NCBI GenBank assembly: GCA_945643635.1
Contig: CALZFC010000006.1
Coordinates: forward strand, 3,796,501-3,860,500
Length of the DNA stretch: 64,000 nucleotides
From: Allodiplogaster sudhausi
Taxonomy: Eukaryota > Nematoda > Chromadorea > Rhabditida > Diplogasteridae
Direction: 5' to 3'
Position 1 is the first letter of the stretch; the number at the start of each line of letters is the position of its first letter. A program made the position numbers and the translations under genes. Positions 34,620 to 47,243 of this stretch are shown in pieces. The notes below the pieces were generated by a model. The model was not told where the DNA came from, did not search any database, and saw nothing but the letters and a program-made list of their open reading frames with translations.

Positions 34620-37600
34620 ATCGGGGCCGGGGCAAAAATTGACCACTTTTAGTAATATTCAATACTTTTCCTGATATCGGTTTAAGATGGAGTATCTTTC
34701 CTTAAATTTATAGAAAGGTCAATTTCCTCGGAAGAAGTCGGGTATTTCAGATTTTTTGAAGGGAGAATAGGATACTTTCGGTAGCTTCTGGAAAATTCCA
34801 GGCACCCTTCTGCAAAGTTCCAGGAGGAATGGAATATTACTGGAAGACGATGCTCCTTTCCAAATGTTGCTCTGAGATCCTCCCGCATGATTTAGATAAT
34901 TCCACGTCCCAGAGCAGACTCCGCCTCTTTCAGAACTTTCTGGAATGTTCCAATGACCGGGGGCAGGCGTTGACCCCTTCCGGAATGTTCTTGAAAATTC
35001 CATGTCTCGGAGACGAACTTGGCCCCTTCTGGAACTTTCTGGAACGACCCCAGTATAGGGGGCAGAAGTTGTCCCTTCCGGAATGGAACCTTCTGGAATG
35101 TTCCAAGGACCGGGGAAATCATTGGCCCCTTCCGGAATCTTCTGGAGGAGTTGGCCCGTTCTGGAACTTTCTGGAATGTTCCCAGTATCGGGGGCAGACG
35201 TTGGCCCCTTTCGGAATGTTCTGGATAGTTTAACGTCCCAGGGCCAAACTCGGCCCTTTTTTAAACTTCTGGAATGTTCCAAGTACCGGGGGCAGTCGTT
35301 GGCCCCTACCGGAAAGTTCTGGAAAAATTCCATGTCCCGGGGCAAAACTTGACCCCTTCTGGAACCTTCTGGAATGTTCCAAGGACCGGGAGCAGGCGTT
35401 GTCTACTTCCAGAATGTTCTGGAAAAATTCCACGTCCAGGGGCAGAACTTGGCCCTTTCTAGAACTTCCTGGAACGTCCCCAGTATCGGGGGCATAAGTT
35501 GTCCCTTTCCGGAATGTTCTGGAAAAATTCCACGTCCCGGGGCTGAACTTGGCCCCTTCTGGAACTTTCTGGAACGTCCCCAGTATCGTGGGCAGACGTT
35601 GGCCCCTTCCGGAATGTTCTGGAAAGTCCCGGGGCCAAACTCGGTCCCTTCTGGAACCTTCTGGAATGTTCCAAAGACCGGGGGCAGGCGTTGGCCCCTT
35701 CCGGAATGTACTGGAAAAATTCCACGTCCCGGGGAAGAACTTGGCCCCTTCTGGAACTTTCTGGAACGTCCCCAGTATAGGGGGCAGAAGTTGTCCCTTC
35801 CGGAATGGAACCTTCTGGAATGTTCCAAGGACCGGGGAAATCATTGGCCCCTTCCGGAATCTTCTGGAGGAGTTGGCCCGTTCTGGAACTTTCTGGAATG
35901 TTCCCAGTATCGGGGGCAGACGTTGGCCCCTTTCGGAATGTTCTGGATAGTTTAACGTCCCAGGGCCAAACTCGGCCCTTTTTTAAACTTCTGGAATGTT
36001 CCAAGTACCGGGGGCAGTCGTTGGCCCCTACCGGAAAGTTCTGGAAAAATTCCATGTCCCGGGGCAAAACTTGACCCCTTCTGGAACCTTCTGGAATGTT
36101 CCAAGGACCGGGGGCAGGCGTTGTCTACTTCCAGAATGTTCTGGAAAAATTCCACGTCCAGAGGCAGAACTTGGCCTTTTCTAGAACTTCCTGGAACGTC
36201 CCCAGTATCGGGGGCATAAGTTGTCCCTTTCCGGAATGTTCTGGAAAAATTCCACGTCCCGGGGCTGAACTTGGCCCCTTCTGGAACTTTCTGGAACGTC
36301 CCCAGTATCGTGGGCAGACGTTGGCCCCTTCCGGAATGTTCTGGAAAGTCCCGGGGCCAAACTCGGTCCCTTCTGGAACCTTCTGGAATGTTCCAAAGAC
36401 CGGGGGCAGGCGTTGGCCCCTTCCGGAATGTACTGGAAAAATTCTACGTCCCGGGGAAGAACTTGGCCCCTTCTGGAAATTTCTGGAACGTCATCAGTAT
36501 CGGCGGCAGAAGTTTTCCCCTTCCGCAATATTCTGAAAAAATTCCACGTCCCGGGGCAGAACATATATTCTTCTGGAAATTTCTGGAACGTCCCCATTAT
36601 CGGGGGCAGAAGTTGTCCCCTTCCGGAATGTTCGGGAAAATTCCATATCCCGGAGCAGAACTTGGACCCTTCTGGAACCTTCTAGAATGTTCCCAGTACC
36701 GGGGGCAGACCTTGGCCTCTTCCGGAAAGTTCGGGAAAATTCCATATCCCGGAGCAGAATTTGGACCCTTCTGGAACCTTCTAGAATGTTCCCAGTACCG
36801 GGGGCAGACCGTGGCCTCTTCCGGAAAGTTCGGGAAAATTCCATATCCCGGAGCAGAACTTGGACCCTTCTGGAACCTTCTGGAATGTTCCCAGTACCGG
36901 AGTGCAGACGTTTGCCCCTTCCGGAAAGTTCTGGAAAAATCCCCGTCCGGGTCCCGGACTTGGTCCTTTCCGGAACCTTCTCGAATGTTCCCAGGACCCA
37001 GGGCAAATCTTGGCCCCTTCCGGATAGTTCTGGAAAATAACACGTCCCGGGGCCGGCCCAATCCTTTCCGGAACCTTCTGGAATGTTCCAATGACCGGGG
37101 GCAGGCGTTGACCCCTTCCGGAATGTTCTTGAAAATTCCATGTCTCGGAGACGAACTTGGCCCCTTCTGGAACTTTCTGGAACGACCCCAGTATAGGGGG
37201 CAGAAGTTGTCCCTTCCGGAATGGAACCTTCTGGAATGTTCCAAGGACCGGGGAAATCATTGGCCCCTTCCGGAATCTTCTGGAGGAGTTGGCCCGTTCT
37301 GGAACTTTCTGGAATGTGCCCAGTATCGGGGGCAGACGTTGGCCCCTTTCGGAATGTTCTGGATAGTTTAACGTCCCAGGGCCAAACTCGGCCCTTTTTT
37401 AAACTTCTGGAATGTTCCAAGTACCGGGGGCAGTCGTTGGCCCCTACCGGAAAGTTCTGGAAAAATTCCATGTCCCGGGGCAAAACTTGACCCCTTCTGG
37501 AACCTTCTGGAATGTTCCAAGGACCGGGGGCAGGCGTTGTCTACTTCCAGAATGTTCTGGAAAAATTCCACGTCCAGGGGCAGAACTTGGCCCTTTCTAG

Positions 37601-39782
37601 AACTTCCTGGAACGTCCCCAGTATCGGGGGCATAAGTTGTCCCTTTCCGGAATGTTCTGGAAAAATTCCACGTCCCGGGGCTGAACTTGGCCCCTTCTGG
37701 AACTTTCTGGAACGTCCCCAGTATCGTGGGCAGACGTTGGCCCCTTCCGGAATGTTCTGGAAAGTCCCGGGGCCAAACTCGGTCCCTTCTGGAACCTTCT
37801 GGAATGTTCCAAAGACCGGGGGCAGGCGTTGGCCCCTTCCGGAATGTACTGGAAAAATTCCACGTCCCGGGGAAGAACTTGGCCCCTTCTGGAACTTTCT
37901 GGAACGTCCCCAGTATAGGGGGCAGAAGTTGTCCCTTCCGGAATGGAACCTTCTGGAATATTCCAAGGACCGGGGAAATCATTGGCCCCTTCCGGAATCT
38001 TCTGGAGGAGTTGGCCCGTTCTGGAACTTTCTGGAATGTTCCCAGTATCGGGGGCAGACGTTGGCCCCTTTCGGAATGTTCTGGATAGTTTAACGTCCCA
38101 GGGCCAAACTCGGCCCTTTTTTAAACTTCTGGAATGTTCCAAGTACCGGGGGCAGTCGTTGGCCCCTACCGGAAAGTTCTGGAAAAATTCCATGTCCCGG
38201 GGCAAAACTTGACCCCTTCTGGAACCTTCTGGAATGTTCCAAGGACCGGGGGCAGGCGTTGTCTACTTCCAGAATGTTCTGGAAAAATTCCACGTCCAGG
38301 GGCAGAACTTGGCCCTTTCTAGAACTTCCTGGAACGTCCCCAGTATCGGGGGCATAAGTTGTCCCTTTCCGGAATGTTCTGGAAAAATTCCACGTCCCGG
38401 GGCTGAACTTGGCCCCTTCTGGAACTTTCTGGAACGTCCCCAGTATCGTGGGCAGACGTTGGCCCCTTCCGGAATGTTCTGGAAAGTCCCGGGGCCAAAC
38501 TCGGTCCCTTCTGGAACCTTCTGGAATGTTCCAAAGACCGGGGGCAGGCGTTGGCCCCTTCCGGAATGTACTGGAAAAATTCCACGTCCCGGGGAAGAAC
38601 TTGGCCCCTTCTGGAACTTTCTGGAACGTCCCCAGTGTAGGGGGCAGAAGTTGTCCCTTCCGGAATGGAACCTTCTGGAATATTCCAAGGACCGGGGAAA
38701 TCATTGGCCCCTTCCGGAATCTTCTGGAGGAGTTGGCCCGTTCTGGAACTTTCTGGAATGTTCCCAGTATCGGGGGCAGACGTTGGCCCCTTTCGGAATG
38801 TTCTGGATAGTTTAACGTCCCAGGGCCAAACTCGGCCCTTTTTTAAACTTCTGGAATGTTCCAAGTACCGGGGGCAGTCGTTGGCCCCTACCGGAAAGTT
38901 CTGGAAAAATTCCATGTCCCGGGGCAAAACTTGACCCCTTCTGGAACCTTCTGGAATGTTCCAAGGACCGGGGGCAGGCGTTGTCTACTTCCAGAATGTT
39001 CTGGAAAAATTCCACGTCCAGGGGCAGAACTTGGCCTTTTCTAGAACTTCCTGGAACGTCCCCAGTATCGGGGGCATAAGTTGTCCCTTTCCGGAATGTT
39101 CTGGAAAAATTCCACGTCCCGGGGCTGAACTTGGCCCCTTCTGGAACTTTCTGGAACGTCCCCAGTATCGTGGGCAGACGTTGGCCCCTTCCGGAATGTT
39201 CTGGAAAGTCCCGGGGCCAAACTCGGTCCCTTCTGGAACCTTCTGGAATGTTCCAAAGACCGGGGGCAGGCGTTGGCCCCTTCCGGAATGTACTGGAAAA
39301 ATTCCACGTCCCGGGGAAGAACTTGGCCCCTTCTGGAAATTTCTGGAACGTCATCAGTATCGGCGGCAGAAGTTTTCCCCTTCCGCAATATTCTGAAAAA
39401 ATTCCACGTCCCGGGGCAGAACATATATTCTTCTGGAAATTTCTGGAACGTCCCCAGTATCGGGGGCAGAAGTTGTCCCCTTCCGGAATGTTCGGGAAAA
39501 TTCCATATCCCGGAGCAGAACTTGGACCCTTCTGGAACCTTCTAGAATGTTCCCAGTACCGGGGGCAGACCTTGGCCTCTTCCGGAAAGTTCGGGAAAAT
39601 TCCATATCCCGGAACAGAATTTGGACCCTTCTGGAACCTTCTAGAATGTTCCCAGTACCGGGGGCAGACCGTGGCCTCTTCCGGAAAGTTCGGGAAAATT
39701 CCATATCCCGGAGCAGAACTTGGACCCTTCTGGAACCTTCTGGAATGTTCCCAGTACCGGAGTGCAGACGTTTGCCCCTTCC
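34620..39782. repeat. Heat-shock-element satellite array
   Basis: About 5.1 kb of tandem ~103 bp monomers, degenerate over the first few hundred bases and ending abruptly at 39,782. Each monomer has two clusters of alternating GAA/TTC units in perfect two-base spacing: TTCTGGAACTTTCTGGAA (four units, often extended by TGTTCC to five) and TTCCGGAATGTTCTGGAA (four). The canonical heat shock factor site needs three such units. Spacers are GC-rich, of the CCCGGGGCAGAACTTGGCCCC type. Monomers form a higher-order repeat of 722 bp (seven monomers) with near-identical copies from about 35,230, 35,952, 37,368, 38,090 and 38,812. A variant block at 36,480-36,920 recurs at 39,340-39,782. Long open frames on both strands follow from the repeat and are not genes. 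Confidence 0.93.
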
Positions 39783-41031
39783 CCTTTCTCTTTAATAACC
39801 AGATAAAACCTTTATAACCAGAGTTCGAGTAAACGCAAACCTCGAATACTGTGAGCAGGTATGCGAGGTAGATCCATTTGTGCATGCTTGAGAGAGAGAT
39901 TGAGAGCTGTCGAGAAGCAACCGCCTCAGGCAGTGAGTCCAGGGAAGTTTCTCGGCACTTCCACAAAAACATCTACTGGACGTCCTTCCTACCTCTAGCA
40001 TCGCTTGTTGCTAGGCGGCTAAGTATCTTTTCCTTCGGCAGGCCTTTTGTAAATTATGAGACGTTTCAACGGAGTAAGCATTTCAGAATGTCATCAACGA
40101 TTTCGACACAAAAGAGAATAAATTTTAAATTATCCGACTAAATTATTCTCTTTTTGACATATCGTGAAATTGCCGTCAGTGCAAGCGAAGCGAGCAACTG
40201 ATGATATATTTGTTGTTGGGTTCATTGCCCCTAGGCTAATTTGGTAATAAATCAACCTTCTTACGTTTTATTAAAGAAAGGGTTGTTAGGTAACTCAAAG
40301 AAGCCGACTTAATTAACGATATGGTCTGACATACTTATAAAGTACAGTGAAAGCAGCCACCATATTTTTTTGTGTAAGATCTCGACATATCTACATTGCT
40401 TTATCCTCACACAAATTTGTACGGCAAAAGTTCATATTTAGGGGGGCTGTTAAAGTGGTTGGATCCGGGAGTTCTTTTTTTATTGGAATCAGCGTAACAT
40501 GGGAGGAGCTTTGAATACGTTTCCTGGAGCTTACGAGCGACATCCATAACTTCCTCCTAACCTACCCCTCATCAGTTGGCTGCACCTGAAACTGTTCGCG
40601 CGCTTTTCTCGCAAGGAGATTTTTTTGAAGGAGACAAATTCTTGCAGGAAATTTTATGCGCTACAACAACAAAAATCGAGGTACACATTTCAAAAGTGAA
40701 CAAAAAATTGCCAAAAAGTGGTCATAGTGCTTTAATTTAAACTACAATTTTACACTTCAATTTCTTCAAATACATGAGATCGTATTATTGAGGAGCAGCC
40801 TACCCCTCGGGGGCTGACGCTGCTCCTCTTCCCCTGACAATGAGGGGCTAGGGCTTGCCAGTCAGAGTTGAGAGTGAAGAACGAGAAAAGAGGCTACCTA
40901 GAACCGGCCACGGATCTCCTCCTCACTATGTCTTGTATGCTTATGTTCGTGTAAGTGATTAATTTGTTGCCAAGATGCCAAGTAGTAGTAACAGTCAATG
41001 GGGAGATCTGGGGCACACATGTATGGATGTA
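39783..41031. other. Intergenic region right of the satellite
   Basis: No gene recognised. A stretch at about 40,780-41,000 is a reverse-oriented relative of 28,830-28,990; both share GGAGATCCGTGGC, CTGACTGGCAAG and a block containing CACGAACAT, so it is another dispersed repeat. Open frames near 39,800-40,140 show no family resemblance. Confidence 0.5.
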
Positions 41032-41508
41032 CAGTCCCGCCCAACATTTCAGGTACATAAATTAATTAGATTAGTTAGATTAATTTAAATAATTTCAATT
41101 GAAATTTGAGCGATATTAGGCACTTTTACGCAGTTTCTTGTGTTTGTTAGGGTGGTTTTTGACGTGCTGAACAAGTACATACAGTTTAAAAAGAATCTCA
41201 AATGACCGCTTAAAAAGGAATTCGGCCGGTTTTAGGAGGGTCATGACCGTCTTTTAGGTGCTGTCGAAATTGTGTTATCGAAGACACGTAAAACACAGCC
41301 ATGGCCCTTCTAAAAACGGCCGAATTCGTTTTTAAACGGTCATTTCAGATTCTTTTTAAAATCAGACTGTATGTACTTGTTCAGCATGTCAAAAAATAAA
41401 AACAAACACAAGAAACTGCGTAAAAGTGCCTAGTATCGCTCAAATTCTAATTGAAATTATTTAAATTAATCTAATTAATTTATGTACCTGTAATGTTGTG
41501 CGGGACTG
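41032..41508. mobile_element. Palindromic TA-flanked MITE (foldback)
   Basis: 477 bp, with arms of roughly 200 bases that are reverse complements around a short centre near 41,260. Ends read CAGTCCCGCCCAACAT and ATGTTGTGCGGGACTG, and each is flanked by TA, the target-site duplication of the Tc1/mariner superfamily. No coding capacity. A lone left end with the same CAGTCCCGCCCAA start lies at 42,299 after a TA. Confidence 0.85.
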
Positions 41509-41510
41509 TA

Positions 41511-43543
41511 CATCCTTCACACAACTTGTATACACCGAGAGCCTGGTATGGCAGAAGTGTGGTACTGCTTTGTTTTTATCGATCTTTCGGTTATACTTTT
41601 CCCTAATATGATGAATATGGCTGACATCGAGTATACAACGCCTTGTGATAAATTTGAGAACATATATATACCTAAAGCAAATTAAAACCACCTGGACACT
41701 CGAGGCGCGGGCACTAAAATGAATATGCTGTATCTCATACATTACTCATTATCATTTAATAATTTCAATGCCACGCAAATATGTAAGAACTGATACATAT
41801 GCGAGACAAAGAAAATAAAACAAAATAAAGTAAGATACAGATATTCGATACAGTATTTTAAATCAAATTATTAACAAACCGTTACAAGTCCCATACTCGT
41901 CCTTCCGAACACGAAATGAATGCAAAATATTTGGGTTTCAAAAATGATGTACGTACACGATTTGTTTCTCCTCTTTCTCTCACTCTCTAACTCTCTCTAT
42001 CTCTCTTCTCCGAGTCTATTCTCTCTCTCTCATTCTTTTCTCATGTTCTCTCTCTTTCTTTCTCTGTCCCTCTCATTCTCTCGCTTCTCTCGCTCACCTT
42101 CGTCATTGTCTGACCACCTTCGCCCACGAATCTCCTCGGCCTGAACTTGTCGATGCCTCGTCGTGCGCGAGGACGGGGTGATTCTGCTATCCGGAGGGAT
42201 CTTGTGAAACAAAACATTAATTAAATTCGTCAGAAATAATTCCTCATCTTTGTACATATGTACATACAAACATACATATATACACAGTTCTAAACATACA
42301 GTCCCGCCCAAGATCTTGGTACTAATGGTAAGGAGGGATCGGATGCATCGGAGGGATCCAAATGCATCCTCGTTAATAACTATTGTCATAGAAAAACACT
42401 AAAATATTTTAAATGGGGAATCCTGAAGAAAGCCATGCAAAGTAAACACAATCAGAAATATTTCGTAAACGGATGCTTTCTTTTGAAAACGGTTTTCATA
42501 TTTCGCTTCAGCATCTTAAGGCGAATCTGCACACAACATGAACATGTGTGATAAGGTCTGATTTATCGATTTCGGTTAACAATGATAAAATCTCTTATTT
42601 TATTATTTGGGAATGTGCGTAGAGAAAAATAATGGTACAGGAGAAATTTCTTTGAAAAATATTAAAAATGAAATTTTCTATAGGCAAAAACTGATAACTT
42701 CTTATCAAATAATTAGAAATTATCGAGTTTTTAAATTAGCATCCGTTCTCTGTGAACAAACTAATGTACCATTTAACATATTTCAGTCTTTCCTAGGACA
42801 TACGCAACATCGCTTGACAAATTTGAGAACATATGTACGCCTGAAGGAAATGAAAACCTCATGGCACGCTTGCGATCTGGTCTAAGCCTAAAATCAAACC
42901 AAAATAGCGCCATCTTGCTCTCAATTAACGATTTGTATGATATTCCGTGAATGTAGAAACTTTTATGTGAAATGTAATGTTATTTTCGCTCGGCAGTTGC
43001 TTAAAATAAAATCACTCAATTTTTGTTATTATATAAACCTGCGCCGAAATATTAACTACTCGACTAGGAATAAAAAAATGACATAGTCAACTCTAGTCTG
43101 CACATCTTGACAGATGTTTCAAATTATTCTTCCGTAAAACTAAGAAAGCGAATGTACCAATCGATCCACACCAGTTCTTTCTAAATAAAAACACTCGGAA
43201 TGCAGGGAAATTACAAATTGTAAGCGATTACTCTAACCGAGCAGTTAGACTGAAGCGATCATCTAATGGACAGTGTAATAGAAACTATATGTACATGCCT
43301 CTATTTGACTGCGATCAGAGGAAATATTTATTATGAAATTCATAGAAAAAGAGATATATAATTCGAGACCCTAAAAATATAGGAAAGTATTATATCTGAC
43401 TTCTTTGAGACAGATCTATATTTTTGGGATCAGAGTTCGTAACAAAAAAAAAAACACCAAACAAGTGTCCAATACAATAGATTTGGCATCCCATTCAACT
43501 TACTATTTCACGGCCCGTTCCACCTATTTCACGGCCCTTCCAC
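41511..43543. other. Intergenic region with dispersed repeats
   Basis: It holds repeat D (41,745-41,895), a CT tract (about 41,970-42,100), the solo MITE end (42,299) and the fullest plus-strand copy of repeat C (42,825-43,250). A frame of 92 codons at 42,607-42,885 runs into repeat C and has no recognised family. Confidence 0.55.
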
Positions 43544-46500
43544 TCAGAGCCTATGAATACGCCCACGAATGCCGGCATGCCTGCCAATGGGCATGCGAAG
43601 GCTGCCGCCCAGAAGGCCAATGTATGGAATGCTGCCGTCTCCGTACGTCTTCACTCCGTCCGGGAAGTCGGCGTCGGTGTAGAGCTTCGGCTCTGTTGGC
43701 AGTTCAACGAAAACCTGAAGAGAAGTAAATATTGTAATATATACAAATAACAAATAATAAATCTACAAGTATACAAGTAATGCTCATATAAATATTAATA
43801 TACTACGATTATCTACCAATAATAAATATTACTATTATAAATGTTAAAGAATTAGTGATTCTTCTGTATATTTACTTTCGAATAAGTTCTAAAACTAGAA
43901 TCCCAATTAAAATTACCGAAACTGGAGAAGAAGAAGAAAATGCAATATTTGTACTCGAAACAAGCAAATAAATGAAATAAAAAATACCTGAGTGTTCGCG
44001 AATTTGGTGCCGTAATTTCCGGCCCAGAACTGGCTGTCTTTGCCAGAAGAGAGAAGAGAGACGCAACACATTCCGACTGGATACTCTTCGAACGCCACTT
44101 CGACAAGCTCCCACTCGCCGGCTTCAATGATAGAAGAAGAATAAAAAAAATCATCACTAAAACCATCTCTTACATTAAAGTCAAGCTTAACAGAAAAAAA
44201 AACGTTTGCGAATCGTCGAGACCATATTTGCTTTAGTGGAGTTTAAAATCAGACAACCATTAATGCAGCAATCACGTCGAAAGATATTCATCTCGACTTG
44301 GGCGATAAGTACAAAATACATACCAAATTTCTGGACATGAAAAGTACCCATAGATATGTAAATATAAAAAATTAAATACAAATTTAAAAGTAGAAATAAA
44401 TTACTTAAAAATATATCTATATATTACCAGTCCATTGTGAATATCGCTTCTCGACAAATTTAAAGCGCGGAAGAACAGCACGCGAATCCAGCAATTCGTC
44501 GGCCTTTAGAAGTTGTGCGTGCAGCTTCAATTATGCATCATAACCCAAATTGTATAAATATATATCTTTTATTAACAATATAAGCAATGATAAAAATAAT
44601 ACTACTATTTCTAAAAAAAATAATAAACACATGAGTCGATGTTTAATATAATTAGTTTTTTTCTTACTTATCACTTCTTCTGACTACCTTACTAATTCTA
44701 CAGTATCTACAGTAATCCCTAATATATATATATATATATACCGTATACCTCGTAGACAGATGCGCAATCCGTGCGAGGAGCCACCCATTCTCGAACGACA
44801 ATGCGAGGACGCAGACGGTCCAGCACCCACTCCTAAATATTTATCTTTCTGTTTATCTATTCTTTTCATTCATAAAGTTTGACGCAAAATAAAAATGAAA
44901 TTTACTCAATCTTATTTATTAAAAAAAAAAGAGAAGCACTTTTAAAAAAGTAGACCATGAACAAGCATAGCAAGCATGAAGTAGTTTCCAATTTAACAGA
45001 TAGACTGAAAGTAAAGAAACGCACCGGAACGCCCTCCTGAACGAGATTGACGGTGAGCATTCGTCTGTTCCAGCTGAAGCTGGTCGCGATAGCGACGGGG
45101 ATGTCTGCGCGAAGCTCGCATGATACGGGTGGCGACTCGAGTACCGGGCTAAAATATTGGCGCTCCGGCAGGTTCAGGGGAAAAAGTTGGGTCCGAACCG
45201 GACTACCACGCTATTTTTGAGACATGAAATTTCAAATTTTAAGCTTACTCACCCTATCTTTTTCGAAAAAAAATTTGCATTTTTGGCTTACCCACCCTTT
45301 TTTCGAGGCCTTCTGAGGTCCTACCCACCCACTTTTGTGGTACCCTCGGACCGCACGTTTTCTGCCCTGGACAGATAACGGTATTTGAGATTGGATTACG
45401 ATAATAGATATAGGATTACGGTATATGAGAATAGATTTCTGCAACAATGATTGGGTTACCGTACTCTTGAGAGGAGAGAGAGAGCCTCACTAACCCATTG
45501 GCTGCGCTCGAGAACTTCCATCCGTAGTTCCTCTCAATGTCCTTGAGTGACATGTCAGCAGTGAGAGCGGGGACGAGATTGGCACGGAACGGATCCTTGC
45601 GCCAGATCATCTCGTAGTCGAAGAACATGTCGGCAGTCTGCTGCAAAGCAAAAACGGTCTCATATTCATAATTGCTTAGACATCATTCACTTTTTAAATT
45701 CATGTTCTTTATATACACCAATCTTGAGTTCTCACTTTACTTGTTTAGAAATTATCCACTTTTAAAATATTTTTAAATTCATGTTCTTCATATACATATA
45801 TCTTGAGCATACATTTCTACTCGCTTAGAATGTATTCACTTTTTTTTCTAACCTAAGTATTTTCAGTCCCTGTTCTTCATGCATATCTAGGTCATTTGAA
45901 ATCAAACTAAAAAAAAACATTCTCGAAATTCTCTCGCTCTGCCTTGGTATTATGGGGAAAAAGTGTAAACAAGTTTCTTTTTTTTTATTAACTAATTAAT
46001 TATCCTTTAGAAGCAAATTATCTTACCTCGTCATCCTCTTCCTCTTCTTCCGGAAGCTGCGCAATGAACTGCCGGCATGGCATAGGCGGAAGCAGTCTTC
46101 CATCCCGCTCGCAGAGTTCGAGCCAGAAGTGCTGATCGGCGAGAAGCGCGTAGAAGGAGCGGCAGGTCTGGAAGTAATTGACTAAATAATCAACTAATTT
46201 ATAAATTAAATAAAGAAACTTAACAAATAAATATATTACTACTAAAGATATAAATATATAAAAAATATAGAAATTTGATTTTAAAAAAGCCAAAAAAAAT
46301 AAGTCAGAAAATAAGCATTAGGTTATAGATATGTTATGAAATAAATTTTCTTAAGCAGAACATAAAATACAAGAACAAGAAAATAATAATAAAGAGAAAT
46401 AGAAAACAAACATGTTACTCATCTATCCACGATTAAGTGTTAGTAACGTTTTGTTTCACTTACAATTAGATTGAAAGACAAAACTCTATGGAATGGCACG

Positions 46501-47243
46501 AAAAGTGCTAATAAAATGAATTACATAAGTATTTAAAGAAAAACTTATAGACTCACCAACTTGAGCCGCTTAAGCGTAGCGTAGTCACAGCGTGCAAAGA
46601 TGGCGAGCCAAACGTGGTCGGGATAGATGGAAGCGTCAAAGTCCTCCATGCCTAGGACCAGAGAACAGAATGAAAGGCACACTTATCGCATCTCTGAGGG
46701 AACCGCACCGATTATTCAAAGAAATCCCGTGTGTAAAATTATATTTCAATCAAAAAATAAACTCATTTTAGAAGGCATATTTCTTTGAAGATTTCTAAAG
46801 AACCTTTCATGTTTACTCTTATAATAAAAGAAGGAACGTGGATATGCGTGCGATGAGTCGCCCACCAGACGTCCGAGGAATGAGCGGACTGCTGAAAAGC
46901 GTGTTAGAGACTTGGCAAAGATTCTATGCGCGACCTCACTGCTATCATTACATTTCGCAACGTCTGATGATGAGGACGAAAACGAAATCCAGAAAAGGCA
47001 AATACAAAAATCCTTTTCGACCATGAATCAGCCCGTACAAAGAGAAAGAGAAAGCACCGAACGATAGCAAAAGGAATCAAGATTTTAAACCCGTGATGAA
47101 ATAGTTAGAATGTTGTAGAGAATGAGCACAAAAACTGCCGGATTAAAGAAAAGCGTCTTGGAATGAGATTCGTACCGTTCATAAACGCCGCGTCCAGAAG
47201 AGTGAGCACTCTCGGCTTCGAGACTTTCGTCTTCTCCTTCTCT
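43544..47243 (-). CDS. F-box protein with FBA domain (FBXO2/FBXO6-like)
   Basis: Likely substrate receptor of an SCF ubiquitin ligase; FBA domains in FBXO2/6 bind glycoproteins (family knowledge). Minus-strand exons in order: 47243-47176, 46651-46557, 46167-46027, 45640-45495, 45148-45025, 44832-44749, 44524-44428, 44121-43988, 43714-43544. All phases fit. The F-box spans YPDHVWLAIFARCDYATLKR through TCRSFYALLADQHFWLEL, followed by acidic EEEEEDDE. The FBA part includes FSWNRRMLTVNLVQEGV, RPRIVVREWVAPRTDCASVY, then GEWELVEVAF and KDSQFWAGNYGTKFA. About 350 residues from the first exon shown. The 5' end is open: either an upstream exon is missing or translation starts at MNGMEDFD (end of the first exon). 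A C-terminal tail of about 45 residues follows the FBA core. Glycan-binding specificity cannot be judged. Confidence 0.85.

Noticed and set aside
34620..39782. CRISPR array
   Set aside because: Repeats are ~103 bp without unique spacers, in a eukaryotic intron-containing context.
34719..39972. Overlapping open frames of up to 386 codons on both strands of the satellite
   Set aside because: They repeat with the 722 bp unit, occur in several frames at once, and simply reflect stop-poor GC-rich monomers. None matches a protein family. The 67 N-terminal residues of the 386-codon frame lie outside the array but show no recognisable domain.
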